DNA of 64,000 nt from Risungbinella massiliensis (GCF_000942395.1 NZ_LN812103.1:749394-813393), one strand, 5' to 3'. Positions 45,592 to 54,994 are shown, counted from the first letter of the stretch. The notes: generated by a model not told the origin, from the sequence alone. Numbers and translations are program-made.

Positions 45592-46958
45592 ATGATCAGT
45601 GGCGCAATCAGCGTATCGTCGTAATCGGAATGGCTCGCAGTGGTGTAGCGGTAGCTAAGCTCCTTCATCACTTAGGAGCAAATGTTTTGGTCAATGATAG
45701 TAAGCCGCGTGAGAAATCTCCCGAGGCCACCCAATTAGAGGAGCTAGGAATCCGTGTAATCTGTGGCTACCATCCAGAAGATCTAATTACGCAAGAAATT
45801 GATATGGTGGTGAAAAATCCGGGAGTTCCATATCATATTGCTCCTATTCAAATGGCGATAGAACTTGGCATTCCAGTCGTTACGGAAGTAGAGATCGCAG
45901 GTAAACTTTCGCCAGCTCCAATCATTGGGATCACTGGTTCCAATGGTAAGACAACAACTACTACATTGGTAGGTCTGATGCTCGAACAAGGAGATGTACC
46001 ATCGAAGGTGGCAGGAAATATTGGCCAAGCTTTGACTGAAGTGGTACAAGACCTGACACCAGATGAATGGCTAGTAGCAGAGTTATCTAGTTTTCAATTA
46101 AAGGGAGCGGGCGATTTTCATCCGCGAATTGCCGCATTCCTCAATTTGGTATCTGCTCATATGGATTATCATAAAACGATAGATGATTATGCTGATTCCA
46201 AAGCGAAAATATTTCAGAATCAAACAGCAGAGGATTTTGCGGTCCTCAATTGGGATCATGCCCATACCAGAGCATTGGGAGAGTCTGGAACGATCCATTC
46301 TCAGATGATCTGGTTCTCTGCAAAAGAGCGCTTAGATCAAGGCATATTTGTAGAAGATGATTGGATTTGTTATCACCTTCCGCGAGGAGAGTTGACTCGG
46401 CTCCTGCCAGTCAAAGAGGTGAAATTACCAGGTACCTTTAATTTAGAAAACTGTCTAGCAGCTACGGCAATCGCCCTTTGTGCTGGTGCGAAGCCAGAGG
46501 GAATATGTCAAGTGCTATCAACCTTTCAAGGTGTGGAGCATCGAATGGAGTTTGTACGAAAGTGGAACAAGATCAAGTTTTATAACAATTCCAAAGCAAC
46601 GAATGCGGAAGCTACGAAAAATGCACTCAACTCTTTTACGGAGCCGATTGTGCTGATTGCAGGCGGTCTGGATCGAGGGATCGACTTTCAAGAGCTCATA
46701 CCATTCATGAAAGATCATGTTCGTGCATTGGTGGCTTATGGACAGTCAGCTGCTATTCTGGAAGAACGTGCGAAAGAAGCAGGGATAGAAGAGCGAGTGA
46801 TCGTAGCCGAGATTGAAGCTGCAACGGATACAGCTGCCAAGTTGGCAAAACCCGGCGATATCGTATTGCTCTCTCCTGCTTGTGCAAGTTGGGATTTATA
46901 TACCTCTTTTGAAGAACGAGGAAGCATTTTTAAACAAGCTGTGCATAGGCTTGTATAA
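45582..46958 (+). CDS. murD: UDP-MurNAc-L-Ala: D-glutamate ligase
   Basis: About 458 residues. [19 protein letters not shown] loop [35 protein letters not shown] and the C-terminal [15 protein letters not shown] are standard. The start is the ATG at 45582, inside the end of mraY; earlier in-frame starts encode a Cys-rich stretch unlike any MurD. Confidence 0.93.
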   Translation: MGINDQWRNQRIVVIGMARSGVAVAKLLHHLGANVLVNDSKPREKSPEATQLEELGIRVICGYHPEDLITQEIDMVVKNPGVPYHIAPIQMAIELGIPVVTEVEIAGKLSPAPIIGITGSNGKTTTTTLVGLMLEQGDVPSKVAGNIGQALTEVVQDLTPDEWLVAELSSFQLKGAGDFHPRIAAFLNLVSAHMDYHKTIDDYADSKAKIFQNQTAEDFAVLNWDHAHTRALGESGTIHSQMIWFSAKERLDQGIFVEDDWICYHLPRGELTRLLPVKEVKLPGTFNLENCLAATAIALCAGAKPEGICQVLSTFQGVEHRMEFVRKWNKIKFYNNSKATNAEATKNALNSFTEPIVLIAGGLDRGIDFQELIPFMKDHVRALVAYGQSAAILEERAKEAGIEERVIVAEIEAATDTAAKLAKPGDIVLLSPACASWDLYTSFEERGSIFKQAVHRLV

Positions 46959-46995
46959 ATAGCTTGTTCGAACGAAAAACGAGGTGAAAACGCTC

Positions 46996-48105
46996 ATGCT
47001 AAAACCGAGAACGTCTCCTGATTTTGTCATTGTCATCGCTATATTGTGTTTGCTAACCATCGGAGTAGTGATGGTGTATAGCGCAAGTGCTGCGTTTGCT
47101 TATGACAAATACGACGATGCCTTCTACTTTGCGAAAAGGCAGCTTCTCTTTGCGGCATTGGGCGTTTTCTTTATGTTCATGGTCGCAAATTTACACCCAG
47201 ATGTATTTCGTAAATGGGCAAAACCTGCACTTATTGCTTGTTTTATTCTACTAATCATCGTCCTTATTCCAGGAGTTGGTATTTTGCGGAATGGGGCGAG
47301 AAGTTGGTTAGGGATTGGAGCTTTTAGTATTCAGCCATCAGAATTTACGAAACTAGCAATGATCGCCTTTCTTGGTAATCTGTTTTCCAAACCAGGATAT
47401 CCAATCGAAAAATTTGCTCGTGGTTTTTTACCTGGGCTAGGGATTTTGGGATTGGCTTTTGGACTGATTATGTTACAACCGGATTTAGGGACAGGAACGG
47501 TTCTCTTCGGTACAGGAATGATCATTATCTTTGCGGCTGGAGCGAGGATCAAACACTTGTTAGGGCTTGTCTTGTTAGGGATCGGCGGATTTGTCGGCTT
47601 GATCTTAGCCGCTCCGTACCGAATGGCTCGGATCACTGCCTTTCTCGATCCGTGGCAAGATCCACTAGGTGCTGGATATCAGATTATTCAATCCCTATTT
47701 GCGATTGGACCGGGTGGTCTCATGGGAATGGGTTTTGGGATGAGTCGACAGAAGCATCTCTATCTCCCTGAGCCACATACGGACTTCATCTTTTCTATTA
47801 TCTCGGAGGAGCTAGGTTTCTTAGGATCGGCAACTGTTGTCATCTTATTTGCGGTCTTGATCTGGAGAGGATTTCGAACTGCGATCTTGTCACCCGACCT
47901 CTTCACTAGTTTAGTCGCCACGGGGGTTACTAGTATGTTGATGATCCAATCGGTGATCAACATCGGAGTAGTTTCTGGCGTCTTTCCTGTCACAGGTGTT
48001 ACCTTACCATTTCTCAGTTATGGAGGATCGTCTCTTACCTTGACCTTGATTGCAGTGGGCATTTTGTTGAACTTGTCGAGGTTTTGTAAGCCTTCGGAGA
48101 AGTAG
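46996..48105 (+). CDS. spoVE: SEDS peptidoglycan glycosyltransferase SpoVE/FtsW
   Basis: A 369-residue, ten-helix SEDS protein. GARSWLGIGAFSIQPSEFTK, LQPDLGTGTVLF and the C-terminal PFLSYGGSSLTLTL are the family signatures. Position after murD and the presence of spoVD support SpoVE; FtsW is the alternative. The start is the ATG at 46996 after GAGGTG. It is the last dcw gene before the accessory insert; murG, which follows it in Bacillus, is missing. Confidence 0.9.
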   Translation: MLKPRTSPDFVIVIAILCLLTIGVVMVYSASAAFAYDKYDDAFYFAKRQLLFAALGVFFMFMVANLHPDVFRKWAKPALIACFILLIIVLIPGVGILRNGARSWLGIGAFSIQPSEFTKLAMIAFLGNLFSKPGYPIEKFARGFLPGLGILGLAFGLIMLQPDLGTGTVLFGTGMIIIFAAGARIKHLLGLVLLGIGGFVGLILAAPYRMARITAFLDPWQDPLGAGYQIIQSLFAIGPGGLMGMGFGMSRQKHLYLPEPHTDFIFSIISEELGFLGSATVVILFAVLIWRGFRTAILSPDLFTSLVATGVTSMLMIQSVINIGVVSGVFPVTGVTLPFLSYGGSSLTLTLIAVGILLNLSRFCKPSEK

Positions 48106-48296
48106 GGTATGAGTAGGGATTCAAAAAAGGTGAGTTCCTTTTATAATTGGTATGAGGTTCTTTTGTTTTTTAAATTTTTTGATTAATGGTTGCGATACTA
48201 AAATTGTCATTGTATAGTAATAGACATTCAATAACGGATCTTGTACATCTAGAGATTATCCATTCCAAGAATAGCAAGGAACACGGAGGAGAACGG

Positions 48297-48751
48297 ATGG
48301 AACATCAGATTCTAGAGCTTTTACAAGAACTAAATAAGAATCAACAAGAGCTGAATCAGAAGGTAGATGGTCTTCAACAGGAATTACAAAGTACTAAAAT
48401 GGAACTGAATCTAAAGGTAGATAGTCTTCAACAGGAAGTGCACAGTACAAAAGTTGAACTGAATCAAAAGGTAGATGGTCTTCATCAAGAGTTACAAGAT
48501 ACGAAATCTGAGCAAAACAGGAAATACAATCAGTAAGAGACAACATAAATAGCCTGCATGAAAATGTCGTGGATCTATTTGAAACAATGAACGGCAAAAT
48601 TACTTTTATGCAAGAACCATTAGCAGTAGTATCGGAAATAGCAGTCACAAAAGAGGAATTAGAACGAGCAGAAAGAACAACAGATACACTTGCAGGTGAT
48701 TTTTATCGATTAAAAGCGCAAGTGTCTGAATGGAAACGTCAGACTTCCTAA
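48297..48751 (+). pseudogene. Coiled-coil repeat protein, frameshifted
   Basis: The ATG at 48297 follows CGGAGGAG. Reading begins MEHQILELLQELNKNQQ and enters three 18-residue repeats, ELNQKVDGLQQELQSTKM and two variants. The frame ends at 48536, but the +1 frame continues without a stop (KQEIQSVRDNINSLHENV, then DLFETMNGKITF) to TSQ-less end KRQTS at 48751. One base is missing or extra near 48514 in the AAAA run. Restored length is about 150 residues, a pure coiled coil without membrane segment. Similar proteins occur widely in Bacillales without a known function. Confidence 0.65.
48348..48509 (+). repeat. Three tandem 54-bp coding repeats
   Basis: Units 48348-48401, 48402-48455 and 48456-48509 each encode an 18-aa heptad-like block starting EL-Q/L-KVD. 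A fourth unit starts (GAGCAAAAC) and is where the reading frame is lost. Confidence 0.85.
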
Positions 48752-48768
48752 TTAGGTGGTCTTTTTTT
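48741..48768 (+). terminator. Terminator of the coiled-coil gene
   Basis: AGAC-TTCCTA / TAGG-GGTCT type stem overlapping the stop codon, followed by seven Ts. Confidence 0.6.
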
Positions 48769-48810
48769 GTATATGGGAGTAAAAGTATGACCAATGAAGT
48801 GGCATCGCAG

Positions 48811-48850
48811 CAAAGAAAAAGACCGCATTCATTTGCGATCTTTTTCTTTG
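48811..48850. terminator. Bidirectional hairpin
   Basis: CAAAGAAAAAGA-CGCA pairs with TGCG-TCTTTTTCTTTG. The A and T arms allow termination on either strand. It lies downstream of the HTH-TPR regulator on the - strand. Confidence 0.65.
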
Positions 48851-48883
48851 CCTTGTCGTTTTCATTGTATCTTTTTAGCCTCG

Positions 48884-48910
48884 CTAAGGAGGATCGCTTT
48901 CAAAAGTCAT
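48884..48910 (-). CDS. Eight-codon coupled mini-ORF (MTFESDPP)
   Basis: The ATG (48910) overlaps the stop of the repaired regulator frame (GTATGA). It is preceded at nine nt by AGGAGGTGATCA, a 12-nt perfect match to the 16S rRNA 3' end. The ORF is MTFESDPP then TAG. Its codons GATCCTCC can pair with GGAGGTGATC, so the ribosome site may be sequestered. RRNPP regulators often have a peptide gene just downstream. A role as signal peptide is speculative. Confidence 0.35.
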   Translation of the reverse strand: MTFESDPP

Positions 48911-49019
48911 ACCTGATCACCTCCTCGAATTAGTAAATGTATTTCTTCTAAACAGGCGATATATTTATCCTGCCGGTTTACCAACTTCCAACAATCAGAC
49001 AGACTGACGAGGATGTCCT

Positions 49020-50204
49020 TTAAGGGGTTTGAAAAATGATTTTTACGGCGATTGCTCGGGCTTCTTCTAAGGAAATGATTGCTTCAAAATATTTGCTTTC
49101 TTTTATCAAGAAATCTGCAAATTTTGTTAAAGCAAAACAGTGTCGTTGAGCATCTTTTGTACTTGCTCCTTCTTTTAGAGCACGGTTGAAGTATTCTGAT
49201 GCGTCTTCATTTTGTTTTAAATGGCTGTATAGGATACCTAGACTGGTGTATGAAGTAACTAGCAAATCACGTGCTTTTGTTTTGGGTTCTAATTCTAAGG
49301 ATTGCAAATACAGTTCTTCTGCTTGCTTATAATCTTTTAAACTAAAACAGATATTCCCCCATGTTGTGAGTAACTCCTGTGATCTTCGATGACGTTGGTT
49401 AATGGAAGATAGAGCAAAGCCTTCTTTGACATAATCTAATGCTTTCTTGTACTCCCCCTTTTTGTTTAAGATAGATGCTTTGATCTCGTAAGCGTTTAAG
49501 CGTACTTCTAGATCCGGAACTTCCTGAAACGACTCCCAATACTCATTTAGAAGATGCATCGATTCATCGATCAGATTCAACTTATCAAGATAGGATGCTT
49601 TCCCGACAATCAGATAGAGACGTATATCTTGCCGCTCTCCATCTTTATCGTAATAATCTAATCCTTCATTTACATATTCCAATGCCTTTTGGATGTCATT
49701 TTGTTCAAAAAAGCAAACTCGGGCAAGTTCTTTGTAACAACAAGAAATGAAGTTAGTAGAGAATAACTTGTTCTTTTGACATATCTCGATACAAGTATTC
49801 AGGTAACTCTTTGTTTTATTCCAATTGGACTTTTTAAAGTAGTACTTTCCTTTTAGGTAGTAATATTCGCTTAGAAGTTCTTTGTTGGTTTCACATTGTG
49901 ATTGGAGTGTCCGAAAAGTAGGAAGTACATTGTCCAGAAGTCCTGAATCTATTTTGGAAGCTAGCAAAAATAATTTTTGTTTTACCTCATTCACGTCATG
50001 TTGTTCATTCAAAGACAGTTCGGCAAGATTTTGAATGCCGAGCTTCTTTACATAATAATCTCGTTTAGGCTTGCGTACTTTAATTCCTCTCTCAATAGAA
50101 CTAATGGTGGCAATTGATAATTGGTCGTCAGCAAGATCTTTTAATCTTAGCCCACGAGATTTTCGGTAATTTCGTAGTGCCTTTCCGATTTCTTCATCAA
50201 CCAC
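49020..50204 (-). CDS. HTH-TPR regulator (RRNPP-like), C-terminus probably frameshifted
   Basis: 394 residues as annotated. The N-terminal XRE HTH contains ALRNYRKSRGLRLKDLADD and SIATISSIERG. The remainder is TPR repeats (for example AEELYLQSLELEPK and ASEYFNRALKEG), the layout of PlcR/NprR/Rap-type peptide-sensing regulators. The annotated end (IIFQTP) is abrupt. One extra T in the T-run at about 49032-49036 would continue as NPLKDILVSLSDCWKLV and so on to GGDQV at 48907, which looks like a genuine TPR tail. So it is either truncated by a frameshift or affected by a sequence error. Target genes are unknown. Confidence 0.8.
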   Translation of the reverse strand: MVDEEIGKALRNYRKSRGLRLKDLADDQLSIATISSIERGIKVRKPKRDYYVKKLGIQNLAELSLNEQHDVNEVKQKLFLLASKIDSGLLDNVLPTFRTLQSQCETNKELLSEYYYLKGKYYFKKSNWNKTKSYLNTCIEICQKNKLFSTNFISCCYKELARVCFFEQNDIQKALEYVNEGLDYYDKDGERQDIRLYLIVGKASYLDKLNLIDESMHLLNEYWESFQEVPDLEVRLNAYEIKASILNKKGEYKKALDYVKEGFALSSINQRHRRSQELLTTWGNICFSLKDYKQAEELYLQSLELEPKTKARDLLVTSYTSLGILYSHLKQNEDASEYFNRALKEGASTKDAQRHCFALTKFADFLIKESKYFEAIISLEEARAIAVKIIFQTP

Positions 50205-50359
50205 TGTAACACACCTCTCGAATAATTAGTATTTTTTTAAGAATCTTTGCACCATTCGTCACAGTAATTTTCTAAAATGGCTATTTTTTAGAGACTTTAG
50301 TCATAATTATGAGTAAAAAATGACATAACATTAATCGGAACTATAGATTTTTCGAGAAA

Positions 50360-50545
50360 CTAGTCTTCACTTTCTGAGAAATATGCAAATTTGATGTTTT
50401 GTTTTCCTAATCTTAAAATTATTTTATCCGGTAGTCCACTACCTTCTACTACAAAATGTGTGATTATCTGTGATAACTTCCCAACTGGAACGGGGTATAC
50501 CTGTCCTCTTACATCAAGATAGAAGTACGTATATCTCGCTCCCAA
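50360..50545 (-). CDS. Small hypothetical protein (61 aa)
   Basis: A 61-residue frame beginning at TTG (MGARYTYFYLDVRGQVYPV) and ending KFAYFSESED, with alternating strands and no recognised domain. No convincing RBS precedes it. A perfect 17-bp inverted repeat (50516-50568) covers the start region, so a later start or regulated translation is possible. Moderately supported. Confidence 0.4.
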   Translation of the reverse strand: MGARYTYFYLDVRGQVYPVPVGKLSQIITHFVVEGSGLPDKIILRLGKQNIKFAYFSESED

Positions 50546-50568
50546 TCTCTAATACGTACTTCTATCTT
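50516..50568. repeat. Perfect 17-bp inverted repeat
   Basis: AAGATAGAAGTACGTAT (50516-50532) and ATACGTACTTCTATCTT (50552-50568) are exact reverse complements across 19 nt. On the + strand an AT-rich tract follows. It overlaps the start of the 61-aa ORF. Confidence 0.85.
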
Positions 50569-50887
50569 TATATTTATATAAAAACCAAATATATTGTTGA
50601 TGCTTATCACCCCTAAGGTGGACATTCAATTATTTATGGTAGTTCTACAATCTACTTCAATTTGAAAAAGATTAAGGGTGAGAACTCGAAAAGTAAGACA
50701 AAAAGACCTTATTCCTTAAAAGGAAAAGGTCTTTTTCTAAGTGAGGATCTTCTGTACCTTACGAGTTAGTCTTCAGGTGGATCGTCAATTGCACTAGATT
50801 TAGAGCTTGTTCTTGATATTGCATGATATTCTGCTCCCCGTTGAGAGAGGCGACAGAGTTTTATATTTTCAGGTTGAACTGATTTTT
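50569..50887. other. Gene-poor stretch with a repeated terminator and an orphan open frame
   Basis: No intact gene is seen. It holds the terminator-like repeat at 50693-50735. On the - strand an open frame from about 50890 down to the stop at 50766 reads VQPENIKLCRLSQRGAEYH and ends AIDDPPED with no start codon, like the 3' end of a lost gene. Confidence 0.45.
50693..50738. terminator. Bidirectional terminator, repeat copy 1
   Basis: AAAAAGACCTT, TTCC, TTAAAA, GGAA and AAGGTCTTTTT form a symmetric hairpin. A close copy lies at 51459-51498. Confidence 0.75.
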
Positions 50888-51401
50888 TTATCTGTATACA
50901 AACGTAATTAACTCTTCAGTTGAGGGAAATGCAAGTTTATTCCATGGGATTTCATCAAAATAGAAAAAACAACCTTTCTTGCTTTCGATGTTCACAATAA
51001 CTGTTTCATGATCCGCAATCGCTTCGTAGACTAATTGGACAAGTTATAATTTCATTAACCTCTACAGAAAGACCTGTTTCTTCTTTTACCTCATTTTTTA
51101 TTACTTCAAAAAGATCATGTCCACGTTCTACATGTCCTCCTGGAAATGCCCATAAGTCTTTCCTAGGCTCTTCGTTTCTTTGAAGAAGTAATACTTTATT
51201 TTTTTCTCTATTTAGAACCACTGCCACTACTACTAACTTTGGATCTAAGTAGAAGACAAATTGACAATAATGACAAAGTAGTTGCGGTTGGTTGGGAATA
51301 TGTAAGTTTTCTAGCGAAAATCGGTGTCCACAACGAGGACAAAATTTTAGATCCTCTTTTGTATATCTCCACTGATATTGAAAGTAAAGCTCTTTGTTCA
51401 T
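50888..51401 (-). pseudogene. Nudix hydrolase with N-terminal zinc ribbon, broken
   Basis: The ATG at 51401 starts a protein with a zinc ribbon (CPRCG and CHYC) and a Nudix domain. The Nudix box reads GGHVERGHDLFEVIKNEVKEE: the first Glu of the canonical box is His and the Arg of REUXEE is Asn, although the EE metal ligands remain. The frame ends at SDCGS. Another frame then carries a Nudix-like tail (FYFDEIPWNKLAFPSTEEL) to TAA at 50888. An internal deletion plus frame change is likely. Two key substitutions also argue against activity. Confidence 0.65.
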
Positions 51402-51458
51402 AATTAAATCTCCTTAGTAATGGATTTATTATGAGACAACTCGTCGTTATTTTTAGAT

Positions 51459-51498
51459 GTAAGACAAAAAGACCTTAATCCATAGAAAGGAAAAGGTC
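51459..51498 (-). terminator. Terminator, repeat copy 2, at the hsdS tail
   Basis: On the - strand GACCTT...AAGGTC is followed by TTTTTGTC. It shares GTAAGACAAAAAGACCTTA and GGAAAAGGTC with 50693-50731. Confidence 0.6.
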
Positions 51499-51586
51499 AA
51501 ACCTCACTTTTCCGGTGAGTAATTGTTGCATCATGCCTTGCTTGATGGATTTGTATTTGTCTCGTTTTTGCTTTAGGGCTAGTCTA
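51475..51586 (-). pseudogene. hsdS: hsdS C-terminal fragment
   Basis: The - strand reads LKQKRDKYKSIKQGMMQQLL followed by TGKVRF and stops at 51475. KQGMMQQLLTGKVR is the typical C-terminal end of type I specificity subunits. Only about 35 residues remain. It points away from hsdR and abuts the hsdR start, so the locus has been inverted or rejoined. Confidence 0.75.
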
Positions 51587-54237
51587 ATGGCAGTGGGACA
51601 ACGAGAGCGAGTTACGCAAGATCGAGTGGTAGAGTTGTTTCAAAGCAAGCTAGGTTATCGGTATTTTGGTTCTTGGCATGATCGAGCAAACAATCGCAAT
51701 ATCGAAGAGAGTCTGTTGCGAGATTATTTGTCCAAACAAGGATATAGCCAAGACCTGATCACCAAGGCAATCTATGAGTTAACGAGAACAGCTACCAATC
51801 AGAGTAGAGACCTCTATGAGAACAATAAAGCAGTGTATTCTCTGTTGCGTTATGGGGTGAAGGTAAAAGAAAATGTCGGCGAGAACATGCAGACGGTCTG
51901 GCTGATCGATTGGAACAATCCTCAAAACAATGATTTTGCCATCGCCGAAGAAGTCTCGATCAAAGTGGAACACAAAAAACGTCCGGATATTGTGCTCTAT
52001 GTGAATGGGATCGCGCTGGGGATCTTGGAGCTAAAACGTAGTACGGTCTCTGTCTCGGAAGGAATTCGCCAAAATCTGGACAATCAGCAGAAAGATTTTA
52101 TCCGTCCTTTTTTCTCGACTATCCAGATTGTCATGGCGGGTAATGATACCGAGGGCATTCGCTATGGAGTGATCGATACTCCCGAAAAGTACTATCTCAC
52201 TTGGAAAGAAGCCTGTGAGATAGAGAATGTCCTAGATAGGCATATTGTACAGCTCTGCCAAAAAGAGAGACTACTAGAGCTGATCCATGACTTTATCGTC
52301 TATGATCGGGGGATCAAGAAGCTCTGTCGCCATAATCAATATTTTGGGGTGAAGGCAGCTCAAGAGAGCTTGCGTATTCGTGAAGGCGGCATTATCTGGC
52401 ACACGCAAGGAAGCGGCAAGAGCTTGGTGATGGTCTGGCTGACTAAGTGGATCAGGGAGAATATCAAAGACGCTCGGGTGTTGATCATTACGGATCGCAC
52501 GGAACTGGACGAGCAGATCGAAAAGGTGTTCAAAGGCGTGGATGAAGAGATTTACCGCACTCACAGCGGAAATGATCTGATCGAAAAACTAAATGCCACC
52601 ACACCATGGCTGGTCTGTTCGCTCATCCATAAGTTCGGCAAGAAAGAAGAGGCAGATTACGATGCCTATATTGAAGAGCTGAACAATAGTCTGCCCAAAG
52701 ACTTCAAGTCCAAGGGAGATCTCTATGTATTGGTGGATGAGTGTCATCGTACCCAATCAGGGAAGCTACATAAAGCGATGAAGCATATCTTGCCCAATAC
52801 GTTGTTTGTTGGGTTTACTGATACCCCATTGTTAAAAAAGGATAAACAAAAAAGCATCGAGGTATTTGGTAAGTACATTCACACCTACAAGTTTGACGAA
52901 GCGGTTGCCGATCAAGTGGTGTTAGATTTGCGCTACGAAGCTCGCAACATTGACCAAAATATCACTTCACCAGCCAAGATCGACCAGTGGTTTACTGCCA
53001 AGACCAAAGGCTTGACCGATTATGCCCTTGCCCAACTGAAGAAGAAGTGGGGCACGATGCAACGTGTCCTAAGCTCCAGATCCAGATTGGAAAAGGTAGT
53101 AGCCGATATTTTACTGGATATGGAGATCAAAGACCGCTTACAAAATGGCAGAGGGAATGCCATCTTAGTCGCAGGTAGTATTTATGAGGCGTGCAAGTAT
53201 TATGAGCTGTTTCAAAGCCATGGTTTTACCAAATGTGCGATTATTAGCTAGTATCAGCACTCGGTCATGACAAAGAAGATGTCGGTGGCTTGTTAAGCAA
53301 TCGCTTGGAGAAGGAGAAAGAACGGCTGGAGGGTGCCCGTGAAAGTATTAAAGCTCTCTGTGAGCCTGTAGAGCCACCTAAAGACACGATGGCATACATT
53401 CGCTATTTCTGTGCGAAAAATACAGAAAATAGCGAGGAGTTAAAAGGGAACGAACCCAAGCGGTTGGCTTTGTATAAGTATACAGTTGCATTGATTCGGG
53501 CTTATGCCAATCTAGCAAATGAAATGGTGGAAGCAGGTTATTCCGCGCCAGAGATTGAGGAGATTAAGAGAGAAGTCAAGTACTATAGGGATGTTCGAGA
53601 AGAGATGAAGCGGGCTAGCGGTGATTATATTGATCTAAAAGCATATGAGCCTGCGATGCGCCATCTGATCGATACATATATCAGAGCGGAAGAGAGCGAA
53701 AAGATCTCGGCTTTTGATGATCTAAGCCTCATTGAGCTGATCGTAGAACGAGGCGAGGATGCGATCAAAGAATTGCCCAAAGGGATCAGAAAAGACCCGG
53801 AAGCAGTTGCCGAAACGATCGAGAACAATGTTCGCCGATTGATTATTGATGAGATGCCTACCAACCCCAAGTATTATGAAGATATGTCCGTTTTGCTCGA
53901 CGAGATCATCAAAGCACGGAAAGAAGCCGCCAAACATTATGAGGAGTACTTGGCGAAAATCGTGGAACTCAGTAAAAAGGTGAAAAATCCTGGTAATTCT
54001 GCCAACTATCCCGAAAGCTTAAATTCCAATGCCAAACGAGCTTTATATGATAACTTAGGTCATGACGAAGAACTCGCCTTGGCTTTACATGCATCCATTC
54101 TGCGCAACAGGTATGATGGATGGCGGGGTAGTATGATCAAAGAACGAAAAGTAATGATAGTCATCAAAGAACACATCAAAGATAAGGACAAAGCAGAAGA
54201 AATCTTCGAGATCGTAAAAAACAAGGGGACTACTAAT
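51587..54237 (+). pseudogene. hsdR: Type I restriction endonuclease HsdR, internal deletion and frameshift
   Basis: The ATG at 51587 begins AVGQRERVTQDRVVELFQ, the normal HsdR start. The nuclease domain has RPDIVLYVNGIALGILELKR (PD-ExK). Walker A is TQGSGKSLVMVW and motif II VDECHRTQ. Motif III is GFTDTPLL where GFTGTP is usual. The frame stops at 53251 (KCAIIS). The C-terminal part resumes in another frame near 53257 (ALGHDKEDVGGLL) and continues through IKALCEPVEPPKDT and YENLG-like helices. The helicase C-terminal domain between is gone. With no hsdM and only a scrap of hsdS nearby, the system is dead. Confidence 0.85.
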
Positions 54238-54951
54238 ATGCACCAGATCACTGTCGGAAACATAGAAATTGACGTAGTAAAAAAAGATATCAAAAACCTC
54301 CATCTTGGTGTGTATCCACCTAACGGCAGAGTGCGTATTGCGGCACCTTTGAAAGTGAATGATGATGCTGTCCGGCTTTTTGCCATTACAAAATGAGCTG
54401 GATCAAAAAACAGCAAACCAAGTTTGAAAACCAAGAACGCCAATCTCAAAGAGAATTTGTATCAGGTGAAAGCCACTATGTAGCTGGTACACGCTATCTC
54501 TTAAATGTGATCTACGGGCAGACAACTCCAAAAGTGATCATACGCAATAAAACCTATATTGATCTATATGTACGAGAAGGCAGTACGAGAGAACAACGTG
54601 AGAAAGTAATGATGGAGTGGTAATCGCAAGCAATTAAAAGAACAGATACCATCCCTCATTGACAAGTGGCAAGAGGTGATGGGGGTGGAGGTAGACTCTT
54701 GGGGTGTCAAGCTGATGAAAACCAAGTGGGGCACTTGTAATATCTCCGCCAAACGGATCTGGCTCAATCTCGAATTAGCCAAAAAACCAAAGCATTGCCT
54801 GGAATATGTTGTTGTACACGAAATGGTTCATTTGTTGGAGCGAAATCACAACGACCGTTTTGTAGCTTATATGGATCGATTTATGCCACGATGGCGTGTG
54901 TATAAAGAGGAATTGAATCGGTTTGTTTTGGATGATATAAAAGGGAATTAA
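54238..54951 (+). pseudogene. YgjP-like (DUF45/WLM) metallopeptidase, two frameshifts
   Basis: The protein starts at ATG 54238 (MHQITVGNIEIDVVKKDIK), in frame with the hsdR remnant so that the two are fused. A missing base at about 54393 (AAAATGAGC) and an extra A at about 54617 (TGGTAATCG) split it into three frames. The last has WGTCNISAKRIWLNLELA and the zinc motif HEMVHLLERNHNDRF, with all His and Glu present. In many genomes this metallopeptidase gene follows hsdR. The fused start and two breaks indicate loss of function. Confidence 0.8.
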
Positions 54952-54994
54952 GTATGTAGTTACGTTTTATCCTATAAATATTCGGAGTAATACG

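Noticed and set aside
47018-47035. TTTTGTCATTG inside spoVE, matching the dispersed repeat core
   Set aside because: It encodes conserved membrane residues of spoVE and the flanks do not match the repeat.
48720-48880. A 36-codon - strand frame (MKTTRQRKRSQMNAV...) considered as a signal peptide precursor for the HTH-TPR regulator
   Set aside because: Its sequence is produced by the hairpin at 48811-48850 and no ribosome site precedes it.
48730-48933. A 67-codon + strand frame after the coiled-coil gene
   Set aside because: It runs through two terminator hairpins and has no RBS.
54380-54630. Programmed frameshifting as an explanation for the split metallopeptidase
   Set aside because: The two breaks are in opposite directions, lack slippery heptamers and lie in a locus with other lesions. 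Decay is simpler.
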